Made by a program: the position numbers and the translations under genes. The notes under the pieces are model-generated. The model made no database searches. It had not been told where the DNA came from and was given only the letters and a program-made list of their open reading frames with translations. A stretch of DNA of 64,000 nucleotides from Dyella acidiphila (GTDB taxonomy: Bacteria; Pseudomonadota; Gammaproteobacteria; Xanthomonadales; Rhodanobacteraceae): NCBI RefSeq assembly GCF_014863405.1, contig NZ_JACZZA010000001.1, positions 310,001 through 374,000 of the forward strand. The letters run 5' to 3'. Below, in pieces: positions 17,750 through 26,311 of the stretch. The first letter of the stretch is position 1. Each line of letters opens with the position of its first letter.

Positions 17750-18015
17750 TCACCCCACCCCAGCCCTCCCCTACTGCACGTAGGGGAGGGAGCAGATAGT
17801 GCAAGCTTGATGATGCAAAGCACTCGCCGATACGCCCCTCCCCTGCTCGGCAGGGGCGGGAGCAGATAGCGCAAGCTTGATGATGCAAAGCACTCGCCAA
17901 TACGCCCCTCCCCTGCTCGGCAGGGGCGGGAGCAGATAGCGCAAGCTTGATGATGCAAAGCACTCGCCGATACGCCCCCTCCCCTGCTTGGCAGGGGAGG
18001 GCTGGGGTGGGGTTG
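17750..18015. repeat. 70-bp tandem repeat array built on a G+C hairpin
   Basis: Three copies of a 70-bp unit (landmark GCAAGCTTGATGATGCAAAG at 17801, 17871 and 17941, nearly identical). Each unit carries a hairpin of the CCCTCCCCTGC/GCAGGGGAGGG type (17764-17790, 17834-17860, 17904-17930, 17977-18001). The array is bounded by inverted CACCCCAG at the left and CTGGGGTG at the right, so the whole could fold on itself. It fills the 375-nt gap between fpr and the convergent kinase gene. Spurious reading frames inside it are not genes. Confidence 0.9.
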
Positions 18016-18050
18016 CATGCGCTTGCCGCGAGTCCAGGCAACTACGCCGC

Positions 18051-18704
18051 TCAATCGCGCACGCGCCCCTTCCCTTCGTTATCCCAATAACCAAACACCC
18101 GCCGTGCAATCAACTTGTACAGGCGCTTGCCAGTCGCACGCCACAGGCGCGAGTGCGGCGCCGGCGTTTTCAGCATCGCATGCTGCCGCGCACTGAGCGC
18201 ATGCTCGCAATAGGTGCGCTTGTGCTTGAGCAGATGACGCAAGTCCTCGCGCGCCAGCAGCCGGAACAAGCGCCCGCGTCGCCCGCGCGTCCACGCGATC
18301 TGGAAGTCCACCAATGCCGGCGACCCATCGCTGCGTACCAGCCAGTTCGGTTCCTTGGCCAGGTCGTTGTGCACGATGCCGCGCCGATGCAGCCGCGCCA
18401 ACAGCCGCAGCGCCTGGCGGTAATAAGCCGGATCGCGCGGCTGCGCCTGTTGCATCGGCTGGCCGGCGATATAGCCGCGCAACAGCTCGCGGCCGTCCCA
18501 GCCCAGCAGCGGCGGTACGCCATCGGTGCCGGCGAGCCGCGCCAGCGCCCGCGCCTCGCGTGCCGCGGCACGCCGCGCAAAGGCGCGCGCCCACCAGCGC
18601 GCAGCGCGGATGTCGCGGCGGATCATGCGCACGCCATGGCGCTGCACGATCTCGATGCGGCCCAGTTCATCGGCCTTGAGCAGGATGGTTTCGCTATCTG
18701 GCAC
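18051..18704 (-). CDS. RIO/LPS-core-kinase-like protein kinase fold protein
   Basis: 217 residues. Reduced kinase fold: catalytic loop RGIVHNDLAKEPNWLV (HxD...N pattern) and metal-binding ALVDFQIAW (DFx). The N-lobe is short and basic (RRDIRAARWWARAFARRAAAREA). Related proteins include RIO-type kinases and WaaP/InaA-like lipopolysaccharide kinases; very basic helices suggest a membrane-surface or nucleic-acid substrate. Start is GTG 18704 with only a weak ribosome site. Neighbours give no pathway. Confidence 0.75.
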   Translation of the reverse strand: MPDSETILLKADELGRIEIVQRHGVRMIRRDIRAARWWARAFARRAAAREARALARLAGTDGVPPLLGWDGRELLRGYIAGQPMQQAQPRDPAYYRQALRLLARLHRRGIVHNDLAKEPNWLVRSDGSPALVDFQIAWTRGRRGRLFRLLAREDLRHLLKHKRTYCEHALSARQHAMLKTPAPHSRLWRATGKRLYKLIARRVFGYWDNEGKGRVRD

Positions 18705-18804
18705 AGTCGTTCATCAGCAAATCGCGCACAGCTTGCCGGCCGCGCGCCGTCGATTGACTATTGTGGCCGATTCGCGGCCATCCCGCCGCAGGATGCATAA
18801 CGCC

Positions 18805-19293
18805 ATGCTGGAAGTTGCCGTTTACACGCTTTCCATTGTGCTGATCGTGGGCGGTCTGATCGGTGCGGTGCTGCCGAACCTGCCCGGCATTCCGATGATC
18901 TTCGGCGGCATCTGGCTGGCCTCGGCGGCGGACAACTATCGCCACCTCGGCACCACCTGGCTGATCGTGCTGGGCGTGCTGGCGGCATTCGGCATCGCGG
19001 TGGATTTCATCGCCGCCTCGCTGGGTGCCAAGCGGGTCGGGGCCAGCTCGGCGGCGGTATGGGGGGCGTCGATCGGCACCTTTGTGGGCCTGTTCTTCGG
19101 CATCCCCGGGCTGATTCTCGGCCCCTTCGTCGGTGCGCTGGTCGGTGAGCTGTGTTCCAGCCGCAGCGTATTGCGTTCGGCGCATGTGGGCATCGGCACC
19201 TGGCTGGGCCTGCTGTTCGGCGCGCTGGTGAAGCTGGTGCTGTCGCTGGTGATGGTCGCGCTGGCGGCCGGCGTGTGGCTGTTCAACGCCTAG
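18805..19293 (+). CDS. DUF456 small membrane protein
   Basis: 162 residues, almost entirely hydrophobic with Gly-rich helices. Signature features: IGAVLPNLPGIPMIFGGIWL near the N-terminus and GIPGLILGPFVGALVGEL in the middle, as in DUF456 proteins. Function of the family is unknown. ATG 18805 has AGGA about 11 nt upstream; ATG 18793 lacks spacing. Separated from the next gene by about 70 nt on the same strand. Confidence 0.85.
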   Translation: MLEVAVYTLSIVLIVGGLIGAVLPNLPGIPMIFGGIWLASAADNYRHLGTTWLIVLGVLAAFGIAVDFIAASLGAKRVGASSAAVWGASIGTFVGLFFGIPGLILGPFVGALVGELCSSRSVLRSAHVGIGTWLGLLFGALVKLVLSLVMVALAAGVWLFNA

Positions 19294-19365
19294 GCTTTTG
19301 GTCCATGGCGCGCGGCCTGCGCCTGCCTATAAGCTCGGACCACTTGAATCCCGGGGATGCTCTTC

Positions 19366-21141
19366 ATGTTGAAACGTCTCGCCTTGGCCACGGCGCTCGC
19401 GCTGGCCGCCGCCGCTTCCGTCCACGCGCAGGCCAGCCAGGCACCGGCCTGGGTCGCCCGCAGCAACGCCGATGCGCAAACGCTGCTGGATGTGCAGGCG
19501 CGCTTCAATCCGGAAAACGCCACCGCCCTCGGCCTGCCCGGCTACGACGACAAAGTGGCCGACCTCAAGCCCAATCTGGAAAGCCGCCAGAACGCGGCCC
19601 TGACCGAGGCAAAGAGCAAGCTGCAAGGCATGCTGGCCACGGAAAAGGACCCCAACGTGCGCCAGGATCTGCAGATCATGATCCAGGCCGCCGACCTGCA
19701 GATCGAGGGCAACAACCTCAATCGCAAATACATGTTGCCGTACCTGGACATCGGCCAGCTGGTGTTCAACGGCGAGTTCTACCTGCTGAAGGACGAGGTG
19801 GACGCCAAGCGCCGCGCCTTCGCGCTCAAGCGGCTGCAGTGCTACGTGGGCCAGGCGCCGGGCTGCACGCCGATCATCAAGCTGGCCGAAGCGCAGACCG
19901 CCAGCCGCTTATCCGAAAAGAGCCTGCTCGGCCCCTACAAAGGCAATGTGGACCAGCAGCTCGGCAACACCCAGCGCTACGCCGACGGCATCCGCCAGCT
20001 GTTCACCAAGTACAAGCTCGACGATGCGCAGGGCAAGGCCGCACTGGATGCGCTGGACAGCCAGCTCAAGGCCTATAACGACTGGGTGCACAGCACCATC
20101 GTGCCACGCCAGCGCGATGATTTCCGCCTGCCGGAGCCCTTGTACGCCTACAACCTCAAGCAGGTCGGCATCGATATTCCGCCGCAGGACCTGATCAAGC
20201 AGGCGCAGCTGGAATTCGTTGAGGTGCGCTCGGCGATGCAGATGATGACGCCGGTGGTGGCCAAGGCCGAAGGCTTCCAGGCCAGCGACTACCGCGAAGT
20301 GATCAAGGCACTGAAAAAGCAGCAGCTGGGCAAGGACGATGTGGTGCCGTGGTACCACGACGTGATCGGCAAGATCGAAGACATCATCCGCCGCGAGCAC
20401 ATCGTGACCCTGCCGCAGCGCGAGATGCAGATGCGCCTGGCCTCCGATGCAGAAACCGCCAACGTGGCCGCGCCGCATATGGATCCGCCGCCGCTGATCA
20501 ACAATCACGGCGAACGCGGCACCTTCGTGCTGACCATGGGCAATCCCGCGGCCAATGGCGCGGCGTCGGACAGCACCTACGACGACTTCACTTTCAAGGC
20601 CGCGGCCTGGACGCTGACCGCGCATGAGGGACGCCCCGGCCACGAGCTGCAGTTCTCGGCCATGGTGGAACGCGGCGTCTCGCTGGCGCGCAGCATCTTC
20701 GCTTTCAACAGCGTCAACGTGGAAGGCTGGGCGCTGTATTCGGAAGCGGAAATGCTGCCCTACGAACCGCCGGCCGGCCAGTTCACCACCTTGCAGTTCC
20801 GGCTGGTGCGTGCTGCGCGTGCATTCCTCGACCCGATGCTCAACCTGGGCCTGATCAGCAAGGAGCGTGCGCACGATGTACTGCGCTACGACGTGGGCTT
20901 GTCCGAAGCGATGACGCGCGAGGAACTGGACCGCTTCACCTTCAACAGCCCCGGCCAGGCCACCGCGTATTTCTACGGCTATATGCGGATCGAGCAACTG
21001 CGCATGCAGACGGAGCTGGCGCTGGGCAGCAAGTTCAATCGCCAGGCCTTCAACGACTTCATCATCGGCCAGGGCCTGCTGCCGCCGGATCAGCTGGCCG
21101 AAGCGGTGCGTACGCAGTTCATTCCTGCGCAGCAGAAGTAA
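19366..21141 (+). CDS. DUF885-family exported protein, putative metallopeptidase
   Basis: About 591 residues. Signal peptide MLKRLALATALALAAAASVHA. The family hallmark HEGRPGHELQFSAM (about residue 420) resembles a zinc site and is followed by EGWALYSEAEM. DUF885 proteins are related to gluzincin peptidases and are abundant in xanthomonads. Probably periplasmic. GGGGA with 8-nt spacing favours ATG 19366 over ATG 19357. A convergent hairpin terminator follows. Confidence 0.88.
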   Translation: MLKRLALATALALAAAASVHAQASQAPAWVARSNADAQTLLDVQARFNPENATALGLPGYDDKVADLKPNLESRQNAALTEAKSKLQGMLATEKDPNVRQDLQIMIQAADLQIEGNNLNRKYMLPYLDIGQLVFNGEFYLLKDEVDAKRRAFALKRLQCYVGQAPGCTPIIKLAEAQTASRLSEKSLLGPYKGNVDQQLGNTQRYADGIRQLFTKYKLDDAQGKAALDALDSQLKAYNDWVHSTIVPRQRDDFRLPEPLYAYNLKQVGIDIPPQDLIKQAQLEFVEVRSAMQMMTPVVAKAEGFQASDYREVIKALKKQQLGKDDVVPWYHDVIGKIEDIIRREHIVTLPQREMQMRLASDAETANVAAPHMDPPPLINNHGERGTFVLTMGNPAANGAASDSTYDDFTFKAAAWTLTAHEGRPGHELQFSAMVERGVSLARSIFAFNSVNVEGWALYSEAEMLPYEPPAGQFTTLQFRLVRAARAFLDPMLNLGLISKERAHDVLRYDVGLSEAMTREELDRFTFNSPGQATAYFYGYMRIEQLRMQTELALGSKFNRQAFNDFIIGQGLLPPDQLAEAVRTQFIPAQQK

Positions 21142-21152
21142 ATGCCGAAAGT

Positions 21153-21182
21153 TGCGGATGACGGGCTAGCTCGTCATCCGCA
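21153..21182. terminator. Bidirectional hairpin between convergent genes
   Basis: Perfect 11-bp stem TGCGGATGACG/CGTCATCCGCA with 8-nt loop, placed between the DUF885 stop and the hemolysin III stop. No strong T run on either side. Confidence 0.65.
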
Positions 21183-21188
21183 GCAAGC

Positions 21189-21857
21189 TCAGGCAACCGC
21201 GCCGGGCATTACGTAGAAGAACACCGCCAGAAACTGCAGCACGCTGCCGGCCAGCACAAAGAAGTGCCACACCGAATGGTGATACGGCAGCTTGCGCCAC
21301 AGGTAGAACGGCACTCCGAGCGTGTAAGCCGCACCGCCCGCCAGCAGCAGCACCATGCCGCCGGTCTGCAGATGTGCCAGCAGCGGCCGGAACGCCACGA
21401 TGCCAACCCAGCCCATCGCCACATACAGCAGCACCGCCAACCGGCGGTAGCGCTTGAGCAGCCCAAGTTCCAGCGCTGTGCCCAGCAGGGCCAGGCTCCA
21501 CACGATGCCGAACAGGCTCCAGCCCCAGGTGCCGCGCAAGGCAATCAGCGTAAACGGCGTATAGGTGCCGGCAATCAGCAGGAAGATCGCGATGTGATCG
21601 AGCGTGCGCAGCAGGTGCCGCGCAGATTCCGCGCGAATGGAGTGATAAAGCGTGGATGCCGTGTACAGCAGGATCAGCGAGATGCCATACACCGCGCTGG
21701 CCAGCACATCGCTGGCCGAGCCGTGGACTGCCGCATGCATCACCAGCACCGCCAGCCCGACGATGCTCAGCACGATGCCGATGCCATGAATCACGCTGCT
21801 GAGCAGCTCATCGCCGAAGCCATAGCGCGGCAGCATTACCTGGCCGGATGCGGACAT
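21189..21857 (-). CDS. trhA: Hemolysin III family membrane protein (TrhA-type)
   Basis: 222 residues, seven transmembrane helices. Family motifs: SSVIHGIG near the N-terminus, TASTLYHS, LDHIAIFLLIAGTYTPF, and HHSVWHFFVLAGS near the end; the His residues form the metal site of the PAQR/hemolysin III superfamily. Homologues influence membrane fluidity. AGGAG 8 nt before ATG 21857. Single gene, upstream of it lies a palindromic repeat doublet. Confidence 0.92.
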   Translation of the reverse strand: MSASGQVMLPRYGFGDELLSSVIHGIGIVLSIVGLAVLVMHAAVHGSASDVLASAVYGISLILLYTASTLYHSIRAESARHLLRTLDHIAIFLLIAGTYTPFTLIALRGTWGWSLFGIVWSLALLGTALELGLLKRYRRLAVLLYVAMGWVGIVAFRPLLAHLQTGGMVLLLAGGAAYTLGVPFYLWRKLPYHHSVWHFFVLAGSVLQFLAVFFYVMPGAVA

Positions 21858-21978
21858 GAGGACACTCCTGGATGCTGGAGCGCAACCATAGCGGGAGCAG
21901 TTGTTGTTTGCCTATGTCCGGATGGTTCTATCTGTGCAAACGTTTGATGCGTTAGAACGCATCCGGCCGCCACCGCAG

Positions 21979-22052
21979 GTTGGGTTGGCGCAGCGCAACC
22001 CAACGATGTCGCTTCGATGATAGATCGCTGGGTTGCGCTGCGCCAACCCGAC
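21979..22052. repeat. Palindromic repeat doublet, copy b
   Basis: Hairpin GTTGGGTT-N10-AACCCAAC at 21979-22004 and an oppositely oriented partner TGGGTTGCG...CCAACCC at 22028-22050, separated by about 24 nt. The same pair architecture recurs at the other loci of this family. Confidence 0.85.
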
Positions 22053-22060
22053 CTACGGGT

Positions 22061-22510
22061 CTACGGCTCGAGGATGAACGCTCCGAACGCAATCCCGAGA
22101 TTCCACCCGCGTCCCTTGCCCGACAGCGCCAGCGACACGCTGCCCTTGGTCACCACCTGGCTGTCGGCACTGGTCTGCGCACCGGCATGCGCTTCCGCGC
22201 CGCCGTAGTGGCCGAGTACGTCGTGGATATCGTAGACGCCGGTAAAGTTGCCATGGCCGTCGTCGACCTGGGTTTTACCGAAAGTCAGGCCGCCGCCTTC
22301 GGCGCGGATATGCACCGGCATACTCTGCCCGTTATTGCACGTCACCGTGCCGCTGCCTTCGGCGCGCTTGTAGAACGCGGACCAGCCGGACAACTGGAAC
22401 GACAGCTTGCAGTCGAGATCCTGCGCCGCCCGCGCCGGCATGGCGGTGTTGAAACCGCCCAGCGCCAGCAGCGCGGCAGTCATCCACTTCATGGCATGCA
22501 TGGCTTTCAT
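22061..22510 (-). CDS. Exported protein of unknown function, 149 aa
   Basis: Signal peptide MKWMTAALLALGGFNTAMPARA then a compact beta-rich domain with two Cys (LDCKLSF and VTCNNGQ) and Gly-rich C-terminus (GLTFGKTQVDDGHGNFTGVYDI ... WNLGIAFGAFILEP). The Gly/aromatic pattern resembles small periplasmic beta proteins, but I do not recognise the family. GGGAG 7 nt before ATG 22510 supports the start. It is followed downstream (21979-22052) by a repeat doublet. Confidence 0.7.
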   Translation of the reverse strand: MKAMHAMKWMTAALLALGGFNTAMPARAAQDLDCKLSFQLSGWSAFYKRAEGSGTVTCNNGQSMPVHIRAEGGGLTFGKTQVDDGHGNFTGVYDIHDVLGHYGGAEAHAGAQTSADSQVVTKGSVSLALSGKGRGWNLGIAFGAFILEP

Positions 22511-22589
22511 CAGCGCACTCCCGTGGTATCGGCGGCCATTCTCGCAAAGGCCGTTCGGATCGATCTGTGAAGTGCCATGCCGTGAAGGC

Positions 22590-22707
22590 GGCCATCACAA
22601 GGATTGCACGCGCCAGCAAGCCGTCCTTGTGCAAGATAACTGCCACGGATATCGCCTCCCCGATATCCGTTATCCTGCAACCCCGCACCCCTTGCGGGGT
22701 TTTTTTT
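22590..22707 (+). ncRNA. Candidate small RNA with C-rich hairpin loops
   Basis: Three stem-loops in about 115 nt, the last a rho-independent terminator. Stem 1: CACAAGGA (22596) with TCCTTGTG (22624), a competing fold pairs TTGCAC/GTGCAA. Stem 2: ACGGATATCG (22645) with CGATATCCGT (22661) around loop CCTCCC, extended by GATA/TATC. Stem 3: CCCCGC/GCGGGG with loop ACCCCTT, then eight T. C-rich exposed loops complementary to Shine-Dalgarno sequences are the hallmark of sX13-type sRNAs of xanthomonads. No open frame of note and no upstream gene in the right direction: the minus-strand gene at 22510 diverges. Promoter not identified. Confidence 0.6.
22681..22707 (+). terminator. Rho-independent terminator of the sRNA candidate
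   Basis: Stem CCCCGC/GCGGGG, 7-nt C-rich loop, then T8 (22700-22707). No plus-strand protein gene lies in the 1.5 kb upstream, so it must end a noncoding transcript. Confidence 0.85.
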
Positions 22708-22882
22708 GCCTGCCAGGGCAATCCGCCGGACTGGTTTCACGCCAGCCTCACACTGCGTAGACAGCTCTTGCACATGCCGGGCCTGCGGGCATAGGCTGAG
22801 GCCGCGCCTGCCACGATCCCTCTGTGTCCCCGCACAGCGTGCCCCAGACGCCCACAACCACATCGTCGTCAGGAGGTCGCTT

Positions 22883-23545
22883 ATGCCGTCCGCAAGCCTG
22901 GCTGTCGCTCGTCGTCCGCACCCGGATATGGTGCGCGTTGCCGCATTGAGTGCGGCGATTACCCTCAACCTTGCCGCCTTGCTATTCGCTACGCGCCCGC
23001 TGGCGCCGCAACTCGCCCAGGTCATCGACAACGTCCGGGTGGAAACCGTCCGGCTGATCGATCCGCCGCCGAAACAGCAGCCGCTGCCACCGGACATCGT
23101 GGTCAAGCCGTTCGTCAAGCACGTGCCGGTACCGGTGCACATTCCGGTCGTGCAAAAGGAATTGCCGCCACCCGCAGTAACCACCCCGCCCACCACCGAA
23201 CCGTCGACCAACAGCAAGCCGGTCGATACCGCGCCGCCAGTGGTGGCGCCGCCTTCCATCGCACCCGGCGTGACCTCGCTCGCCTATCGCGCCTCGCCGC
23301 TGCACTTTCCCGCACAGGCGATCCGCTCGCATATGGAAGGCACCGTGCATTTGCTGGTACTGGTGGACGCAAGCGGCAAGCCGGTCGATGTGAAAGTCGA
23401 GCAAAGCAGCGGCTATCCCTTGCTAGATAAAAGTGCGCGCGAGCAAGTGCTGTCGAGCTGGCAATTCCAGCCGGCGGTGATCGATGGCCATGCGGTGAAG
23501 GCATGGGCGCGCGTGCCGGTGAGTTTTGCGCTGCAACAGTTATAA
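22883..23545 (+). CDS. tonB: TonB-family energy transducer
   Basis: 220 residues. N-terminal transmembrane anchor (VAALSAAITLNLAALLFAT), a Pro-rich periplasm-spanning segment (PPPKQQPLPPDIVVKPF...), and a C-terminal TonB domain with ASPLHFPAQAIRSHMEGTVHL and the end AWARVPVSFALQQL. It couples the proton motive force to outer-membrane TonB-dependent receptors; no ExbB/ExbD genes are nearby, so it is an orphan TonB here. AGGAGG lies 6 nt before ATG 22883. A strong terminator follows the stop. Confidence 0.88.
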   Translation: MPSASLAVARRPHPDMVRVAALSAAITLNLAALLFATRPLAPQLAQVIDNVRVETVRLIDPPPKQQPLPPDIVVKPFVKHVPVPVHIPVVQKELPPPAVTTPPTTEPSTNSKPVDTAPPVVAPPSIAPGVTSLAYRASPLHFPAQAIRSHMEGTVHLLVLVDASGKPVDVKVEQSSGYPLLDKSAREQVLSSWQFQPAVIDGHAVKAWARVPVSFALQQL

Positions 23546-23567
23546 AGCGGAGCGCCTGCAAAGCAGA

Positions 23568-23601
23568 AACCCGGCCAGCCTTGCGGCTGCGCCGGGTTTT
23601 T
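23568..23601 (+). terminator. Rho-independent terminator after tonB-like gene
   Basis: AACCCGGC-CAGCC pairs with GGCTG-C-GCCGGGTT (one bulged C), tetraloop TTGC, followed by a T5 run. The left AA tract gives weaker termination for the convergent gene. Confidence 0.88.
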
Positions 23602-23623
23602 CATGCCTTATGCAAGCTACGCG

Positions 23624-23908
23624 TCAGCGCGCGGCCGGCGTGGCCGGCGAACGGCGCGTGGCGTGCACGATCAGCCACACCAGGCCGAACAGCAGCAGCG
23701 CCGGCATGCACAGCGGCAACAGCGACAAGGCCACCAGCGGCAGCACCAGCAGCATTACCAGGCCGCCGATCAGCAGGCCGATCGCCCCCGCCAGCAAGCT
23801 GAACACCCCGTGCACCAGGCCGAACGCCAGCTTGAACACCAGGCCGACCACCGACCCTACGATCCACAGCCCGGCAACCATTACACCTATCAGCATCAGC
23901 TCGATCAT
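23624..23908 (-). CDS. Small membrane protein, 94 aa
   Basis: Two to three hydrophobic helices covering nearly the whole chain (MIELMLIGVMVAGLWIVGSV then LAFGLVHGVFSLLAGAIGLL and LVMLLVLPLVALSLLPLCM), ending in a short basic tail RRSPATPAAR. No motif identifies it. GGAG 6 nt before ATG 23908. Convergent with tonB-like gene; single-gene unit. Confidence 0.7.
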   Translation of the reverse strand: MIELMLIGVMVAGLWIVGSVVGLVFKLAFGLVHGVFSLLAGAIGLLIGGLVMLLVLPLVALSLLPLCMPALLLFGLVWLIVHATRRSPATPAAR

Positions 23909-24177
23909 GTCCGTTCTCCGACGTCAGCTGTCCGTACGATGCGCCCCATCCGACATCGGTTTAAACGCCGGCCGGTGGGCGTGAAAACAGCATAGGCCGA
24001 TGCCGGGCCGCAGCCATGCTGCGAAAGTCATGCTTGAATCGGTCCGAGCCGCACCAAGCTCGTTGGGGCGCAAGCTTGGATGCCTTATCGGTGATTCTTG
24101 CGAACAGCATCGCCTTACGACCATTTAACAGTGGACATGCTCCACTCCCGCTCGTCTCCGGTCCGCTCACGGAACTT

Positions 24178-24756
24178 ATGCGTACATATCGACACAGCCT
24201 CAAGGCATTACGCGACGCTGCGTTCGCCCATACGCTGGATAAAAATCCCGATCTTGCTTCGTTGTCGCGCGAGCTTGGCAGCATCGTGCATGGCGATGCG
24301 CAGGCGCTCGCCCATGGACTGGCCAATCTTCGCCGCAACAACCGCGGTTTCGAACGCTGGCTGCTCGGCCGCCGCGGACGGCCCGGCGTGAGCGTGCTGG
24401 TGATGGCGTGGCCGCCCGGCTACAGCACACCTTCGCACGACCACTCCGGTCTGTGGGGCATCGAGCTGAGCCTGTACGGCGCGCTCGAAGTGGAATCGTG
24501 GTCGCGTCCATCCACCGCCGAGCCATGGCAGCTGCGCGGACGCGACTGGCTCGGCCCCGGCGATGCCACCTGGTTCGACGCGGACGTGCCGTACATGCAT
24601 CGCTGCCGCAATCTTTCGCGGCACGAAACGGCGTTGACCCTGCATGTGTACGGCGGCGATCTCGAGGACTACACCGCCTACGAACAGGCCGGCCCGCAGC
24701 CGCTCTGGCTCAGCCAGCCGCAGCGCGCGCGGATTGCCGGTCCGCTGCGCGTCTGA
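24178..24756 (+). CDS. Cysteine dioxygenase-family cupin
   Basis: 192 residues. Cupin metal site HDH in PSHDHSGLWG (His87, His89) with the third ligand His156 in LTLHVYGGD. This is the 3-His iron site of cysteine dioxygenase-type thiol dioxygenases, which oxidise cysteine (or related thiols such as 3-mercaptopropionate) to sulfinates. ATG 24178 begins the protein-like part; the in-frame upstream stretch to 24016 is not clearly coding. The FAD/NAD(P) gene follows after 150 nt on the same strand. Confidence 0.85.
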   Translation: MRTYRHSLKALRDAAFAHTLDKNPDLASLSRELGSIVHGDAQALAHGLANLRRNNRGFERWLLGRRGRPGVSVLVMAWPPGYSTPSHDHSGLWGIELSLYGALEVESWSRPSTAEPWQLRGRDWLGPGDATWFDADVPYMHRCRNLSRHETALTLHVYGGDLEDYTAYEQAGPQPLWLSQPQRARIAGPLRV

Positions 24757-24844
24757 TATCTAACGGATGAAGTCGCGGTGTGTCGCCGCGTGCATTCATG
24801 ACGGATGCGCGCGCGAGACCATCACGCACGGATCGGCACAGCAC

Positions 24845-24876
24845 ACCGGGATGAGGCCATCGCGCCGCATCCCGGT
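24845..24876 (+). other. Hairpin between cysteine dioxygenase and FAD/NAD(P) genes
   Basis: ACCGGGATG-A-GGC pairs with GCC-G-CATCCCGGT around a 6-nt loop, 30 nt before the next start. No T run; it could be a processing or attenuation signal. Confidence 0.45.
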
Positions 24877-24906
24877 ATCGATTTAGCAATCTAAGCAAGG
24901 GAAGAC

Positions 24907-26274
24907 ATGTTTCGACGGGTCGCCATCATCGGCGGCGGCGCCGCAGGGGCCACATTGCTCAGCGAGTTGCTGGAGCGCCCTGCCTCGCAGCCGCTGCATC
25001 TGGACTGGTATACCGGTGGCGGTACGCCCAGCCGCGGCGTGGCCTATGGCACGCGTTCGGAACGCCACCTGCTGAATGTGCGCGCCGCATCGATGGGCAT
25101 GTTCGCCAACCGTCCCGGCGGCTTCCTCGAATACATGCAGAAGCGCGACCCCAACATCAGCGGCAACGATTTCCTGCCACGCTGCTGGTACGGCGATTAC
25201 CTGGAAACCGAAACCACCGCCGCACTGGCGCGCGCCAAGAGCCACGGCCATGACGTGCGCATCGTGCCGCATGAAGTGGATGCGGCGGTGCCGGAAAACG
25301 ATGGCGTCACCCTGTTCCAGGGCGAAACCACCACCCGCGTCGATGCGGCGGTGCTGGCGCTCGGCGCGCTGACGCCGCGCCCGCTGCCCGGCGTGGACGA
25401 CGATGCGCTAGCCAGCGGCCGCTATGTCACCCTGCCCTGGTCGCTGCTGGCCGATGCCAAGCCCGACACGCAGCCGCACAAGGTGCTGGTCATCGGCCTG
25501 GGCCTCACCGCCGTGGACGTGATCGTGGAACTGGCCGCGCGCTGGCCCAATGCCCATTTCACCGCCATCTCCCGTCATGGCGTGCTGCCGGAAGTGCACC
25601 AGGCGCATGCCTCGCTGCCGTACGAAGACAGCGACGAACTGGTGGAGACGATGCGCGATGCACCGGACATCCGCACCTGGCTGCACTTGCTGCGCGAGGC
25701 GATCGAACATACCGACGACTGGCGCCGCGTGGTCGACAGCCTGCGGCCGCACACGCCCGGCTTGTGGGGGCTGCTGCCGCACAACGATCGCGCACGTTTC
25801 CTGCGGCATGCACGCTGGGCCTGGGAACGCGCGCGCCATCGCCTGCCGCCGCAGGTTGCGCACGCCATTACCGCACTGGAAAAAGAAGGACGACTGCAGC
25901 GCCGGCGTGGCCATATGCACCGCGTTTCGCTGACGCCGAACGGATTGCAGATGCGCTTCGCCCCCAAGGGCCAGACCGTCGAACAGCCGCTCGACGCCGA
26001 CCTGATCGTGCAAAGCGTGGGTCTGGAAACCGATGTGCGCCGTACGCAGCACACCTTGCTGCAGCAAATGATGACCAACGGCCACATCCACTCCGATCCG
26101 TTCGGGCTCGGCATCCATGCCCTGCCCAATGGGCGCGTACTGCACGACGGCAACGCGTGGCCGCGCCTGTTCGCGATGGGCAGCATGCTGCGCGGCACCT
26201 TGTGGGAATCCACTGCCATGCCGGAGATCCGCCAGCAGGCGCGACACCTGGCCGACCAGTTGCTGGCCGGCTAG
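24907..26274 (+). CDS. FAD/NAD(P)-binding oxidoreductase-like protein
   Basis: 455 residues. N-terminal Rossmann motif VAIIGGGAAGATLL, then GVAYGTRSERHLLNVRA, typical of the FAD-NAD(P)-binding (YdhS-like, PF13454) group, and a second nucleotide site KVLVIGLGLTAVDVIVEL about residue 195. Reaction unknown. AGGGAAG precedes ATG 24907. It follows the cysteine dioxygenase gene and may act with it in thiol or amino-acid oxidation. Next gene (cardiolipin synthase) starts 37 nt downstream. Confidence 0.85.
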   Translation: MFRRVAIIGGGAAGATLLSELLERPASQPLHLDWYTGGGTPSRGVAYGTRSERHLLNVRAASMGMFANRPGGFLEYMQKRDPNISGNDFLPRCWYGDYLETETTAALARAKSHGHDVRIVPHEVDAAVPENDGVTLFQGETTTRVDAAVLALGALTPRPLPGVDDDALASGRYVTLPWSLLADAKPDTQPHKVLVIGLGLTAVDVIVELAARWPNAHFTAISRHGVLPEVHQAHASLPYEDSDELVETMRDAPDIRTWLHLLREAIEHTDDWRRVVDSLRPHTPGLWGLLPHNDRARFLRHARWAWERARHRLPPQVAHAITALEKEGRLQRRRGHMHRVSLTPNGLQMRFAPKGQTVEQPLDADLIVQSVGLETDVRRTQHTLLQQMMTNGHIHSDPFGLGIHALPNGRVLHDGNAWPRLFAMGSMLRGTLWESTAMPEIRQQARHLADQLLAG

Positions 26275-26311
26275 GGCAAAGCGCAGTGCGCGTGCGAGAA
26301 TCGCGCGCACC

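Noticed and set aside
17719-18109. CRISPR-like array
   Set aside because: Units are 70 bp and directly adjoining without unique spacers; no cas genes nearby.
24122-24133. 12-mer ACCATTTAACAG shared with 54988
   Set aside because: Only two copies without symmetry or common position to a start; probably chance.
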